Below the pieces are notes generated by a model. It was not told where the DNA came from, searched no databases, and saw only the letters and a list, made by a program, of their open reading frames with translations. From NCBI GenBank assembly GCA_904420055.1, contig CAJFTV010000133.1:1-5899 (forward strand): a stretch of DNA of 5,899 nt, given 5' to 3'. This DNA comes from Candidatus Alloscillospira gallinarum (GTDB lineage: Bacteria > Bacillota > Clostridia > Oscillospirales > Oscillospiraceae). The translations under genes were made by a program, and so were the position numbers. This document shows positions 4,778 to 5,899 of the stretch, in pieces; within the stretch, counting starts at the first letter, position 1; each line of letters begins with the position of its first letter.

Positions 4778-5545
4778 ATGCGTATAGACCAGGTAATTGC
4801 CATAGTTACCGGCGGCGCCACGGGAATGGGCGAGGCCACCACAAGGGCGATAATTGAGGGCGGTGGAAAAGTCTGCATAACCTGCCGCAGCAAGGACAAG
4901 GCAGAGGCCATTGTAAAGGAGTACGGCGACGAAAGGTGCATGTACGTGCAGGCGGACGTCTCTATTGAAGAGCAGGCAAAGAACGTGGTAGACAAGGCTG
5001 TAGAAAAGTTTGGAAAGATTACAGCGCTTATTAACTGCGCCGGCGTGGGCCCTGCTATGAAAATCCTCCCAAAAGAGGGGGGCGTCCACACAAGCGAGAT
5101 GTTTGACAACGTAATAAATACAAACCTCAAGGGCGGCTTTAATATGATTAAGTACGCCGCTCACGCCATGAAAGATAACGAACCATTGAACGAGGACGGA
5201 GAGCGCGGCGGAATTATCAGCACGATTTCATTTGCCGTGAACTTCGGCCAGATAGGCCAGGCGGCATATGTGGCATCTAAGGGAGGGCTTCAGGCTATGA
5301 CAATGCCTATTGCCCGCGAGCTTGCCCGCTACGGCATTCGCTGCAACACAATAGCTCCCGGTGTCATACTTACCCCGATGACGGGCGTTCTCTCTGAAAA
5401 GACCCTGGAAGGCCTGAAAAAGAGCGCCGTGTTCCCAAAGAGGCTGGGAAAACCGGAGGAGTTTGCCTCGGTTGCCTGTGAGATACTGAGAAACCTCTAC
5501 ATTAACGGCACTACCATCTATCTGGACGGCGCAATGAGAATGTAA
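4778..5545 (+). CDS. SDR-family 3-hydroxyacyl-CoA dehydrogenase (HSD17B10-like, type II)
   Basis: A cytoplasmic short-chain dehydrogenase of 255 residues. It has the nucleotide-binding motif TGGATGMG (11-18), NCAG (86-89), and the catalytic set Asn116, Ser151, Tyr164 and Lys168 (Y-V-A-S-K), all intact. Two stretches resemble human HSD17B10, the mitochondrial type II 3-hydroxyacyl-CoA / 2-methyl-3-hydroxybutyryl-CoA dehydrogenase: the loop MKDNEPLNEDGERG (131-144; human MGQNEPDQGGQRG) and the segment GQIGQAAYVASKGG (157-170). The C-terminus LDGAMRM also matches human LDGAIRM. The role is therefore interconversion of a 3-oxoacyl-CoA and a 3-hydroxyacyl-CoA. After strand 2 it has Cys36-Arg37 where HSD17B10 has an Asp that selects NAD, which points to NADP(H). 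It starts 14 bp after the thiolase stop, with AAGGAG (4763-4768) before ATG 4778. FabG-like ketoacyl reductase is the alternative, less likely with a thiolase next door. Confidence 0.88.
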   Translation: MRIDQVIAIVTGGATGMGEATTRAIIEGGGKVCITCRSKDKAEAIVKEYGDERCMYVQADVSIEEQAKNVVDKAVEKFGKITALINCAGVGPAMKILPKEGGVHTSEMFDNVINTNLKGGFNMIKYAAHAMKDNEPLNEDGERGGIISTISFAVNFGQIGQAAYVASKGGLQAMTMPIARELARYGIRCNTIAPGVILTPMTGVLSEKTLEGLKKSAVFPKRLGKPEEFASVACEILRNLYINGTTIYLDGAMRM

Positions 5546-5604
5546 TCGCTTTTGCGGGAAGGCGTTATAGTGTTTCAATGCGCGTCCATATATGTAAATA
5601 TTTG

Positions 5605-5642
5605 AAAAGCTGCTCCTGTTTTGAACAGGGGCAGCTTTTTTT
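5605..5642 (+). terminator. Rho-independent terminator ending the four-gene operon
   Basis: The left arm at 5605-5620 (AAAAGCTGCTCCTGTT) pairs with the right arm at 5624-5639 (AACAGGGGCAGCTTTT) over 16 positions with a single G-U pair, around the loop TTG. The T run covers 5636-5642. The flanking A and T runs give it some potential on the minus strand as well, but no minus-strand gene is present to use it. It begins 59 bp after the dehydrogenase stop. Confidence 0.95.
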
Positions 5643-5675
5643 CGTGAAAGTTCATAAATTCTGCGGCAGTGTTTT

Positions 5676-5690
5676 GGGTGGCCTGCACCC
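5676..5690 (+). promoter_or_regulatory. Inverted repeat over the -35 region of the amidohydrolase promoter
   Basis: GGGTG-GCCTG-CACCC is a 5-bp inverted repeat with a 5-bp centre. It covers where the -35 element of the promoter at 5699-5707 would be, so a bound regulator could block or help polymerase. The repeat is short and may be chance. Confidence 0.3.
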
Positions 5691-5698
5691 GATTTTGA

Positions 5699-5707
5699 TG
5701 ATATACT
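5699..5707 (+). promoter_or_regulatory. Extended -10 promoter element upstream of the amidohydrolase gene
   Basis: TGATATACT is an extended -10 (TG, one base, TATACT). No good -35 lies 17 bp upstream (TGGCCT at 5679-5684), as is common for extended -10 promoters. A second possible -10, TAAAAT, overlaps at 5707-5712. Transcription would start near 5714, after the operon terminator, giving a leader of about 55 nt. Confidence 0.5.
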
Positions 5708-5729
5708 AAAATAAAAAACGGAGGGAAAA

Positions 5730-5752
5730 CTTTCTGACAGAAAGGATTTTTT
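5730..5752 (+). promoter_or_regulatory. Palindrome plus T run in the amidohydrolase leader (possible attenuator)
   Basis: CTTTCTG-A-CAGAAAG (5730-5744) is a perfect 7-1-7 inverted repeat, followed two bases later by six T (5747-5752). In RNA it would form a 5-bp stem CUUUC/GAAAG with loop UGACA, which is weak for a terminator. It lies between the putative promoter and the ribosome binding site, so it may be an operator or a weak attenuator. Confidence 0.35.
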
Positions 5753-5755
5753 AAC

Positions 5756-5763
5756 GGGGTGAT
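5756..5763 (+). promoter_or_regulatory. Ribosome binding site (GGGGTGAT) of the amidohydrolase gene
   Basis: GGGGTGAT stands 4 nt before ATG 5768. Its GGTGAT part is an exact complement to the 16S rRNA tail. This supports a real start codon even though only 44 codons are visible. Confidence 0.65.
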
Positions 5764-5767
5764 ATTA

Positions 5768-5899
5768 ATGGATTACAGGGCGTTGGCTTCAGGTATATCG
5801 GAGTATCTCATAGAGACACGCAGAAAAATCCACCGGCGGCCGGAGCTCTCCGGACAGGAATCGGAGACGTCGGCGTTTATACGGCGGGAGCTTGAGAGA
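5768..5899 (+). CDS. M20-family amidohydrolase (peptidase M20D-like), N-terminal part only
   Basis: The frame is open from ATG 5768 to the window end (44 codons, no stop). The start is MDYRALASGISEY, followed by the motif RRKIHRRPELSGQE (residues 18-31), the N-terminal signature of M20D amidohydrolases (normally R-x-IH-R/x-HPELS-x-x-E). Such enzymes remove an acyl or aromatic group from an amino-acid amide, as in N-acyl-amino-acid, hippurate or IAA-amino-acid hydrolases, using one or two metal ions. The metal ligands and dimerisation domain lie beyond the window, so activity cannot be judged. Here the motif has Arg where HPELS usually has His. It has its own ribosome binding site and probable promoter after the operon terminator, so it is a separate unit. 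A functional link to acyl-acid metabolism is conceivable but unproven. Confidence 0.8.
   Translation, partial: MDYRALASGISEYLIETRRKIHRRPELSGQESETSAFIRRELER

Noticed and set aside
4774..4860. ATG 4774, four bases before the dehydrogenase start and in another frame
   Set aside because: It opens only a reading frame of about 28 codons without recognisable sequence; ATG 4778 gives the full SDR and also has suitable spacing to AAGGAG.
4577..5164. 195-codon open frame on the minus strand across the thiolase and dehydrogenase genes
   Set aside because: It overlaps two clear genes on the opposite strand, has no family resemblance and no ribosome binding site that I can see; it is a shadow of codon bias, as are the other minus-strand frames.
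1..5899. Mobile element, CRISPR array, tRNA or rRNA genes
   Set aside because: No transposase or integrase, no terminal inverted repeats, no regularly spaced repeats, and no tRNA or rRNA-like sequence were seen; the region looks like stable chromosomal DNA.

Overview
The window is a stretch of chromosome with every gene on the + strand. It most likely comes from an anaerobic, spore-forming member of the Clostridia. SpoVT marks an endospore-forming Firmicute lineage, the butyrate kinase / phosphate butyryltransferase pair is typical of fermentative Clostridia, and the promoters, AGGAGG-type ribosome binding sites and hairpin-plus-T-run terminators are Gram-positive in style. The coding sequence is of moderate GC and the intergenic leaders are AT-rich. 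I cannot name the species.

Layout. (1) 1-495: the 3' part of spoVT, lacking about 14 N-terminal codons. (2) 496-701: a gap holding a good extended -10 promoter and a leader. (3) 702-1259: a histidine-phosphatase (RHG) protein starting at TTG, closed by a strong terminator at 1273-1318. (4) A consensus sigma-A promoter (TTGACA, 17 bp, TATAAT) at 1347-1375 with an AT-rich leader of about 100 nt containing a perfect 7-1-7 palindrome. (5) A four-gene operon at 1486-5545: butyrate kinase (buk), phosphate butyryltransferase (ptb), an acetyl-CoA acetyltransferase-type thiolase, and a short-chain dehydrogenase resembling the type II 3-hydroxyacyl-CoA dehydrogenase HSD17B10. It is closed by a terminator at 5605-5642. 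(6) A second promoter/leader region with two inverted repeats, then the first 44 codons of an M20-family amidohydrolase that runs off the window.

How the genes could work together. Thiolase and 3-hydroxyacyl-CoA dehydrogenase interconvert acyl-CoA, 3-oxoacyl-CoA and 3-hydroxyacyl-CoA. Ptb and Buk convert an acyl-CoA to the free acid and make ATP. The usual butyrate-pathway partners (crotonase, butyryl-CoA dehydrogenase/Etf, Hbd) are absent from this transcription unit, which has its own promoter and terminator. The most interesting reading is a compact self-contained module. It could run forward (2 acetyl-CoA to 3-hydroxybutyrate with ATP gain). It could also run backward (cleavage of a 3-hydroxy or 2-methyl-3-hydroxyacyl-CoA, for example from isoleucine, with the acyl-CoA products paid out as ATP). 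The ordinary alternative is that it is part of a butyrate pathway whose other enzymes lie elsewhere in the genome. All family calls are made by recognition of sequence motifs, without database searches.
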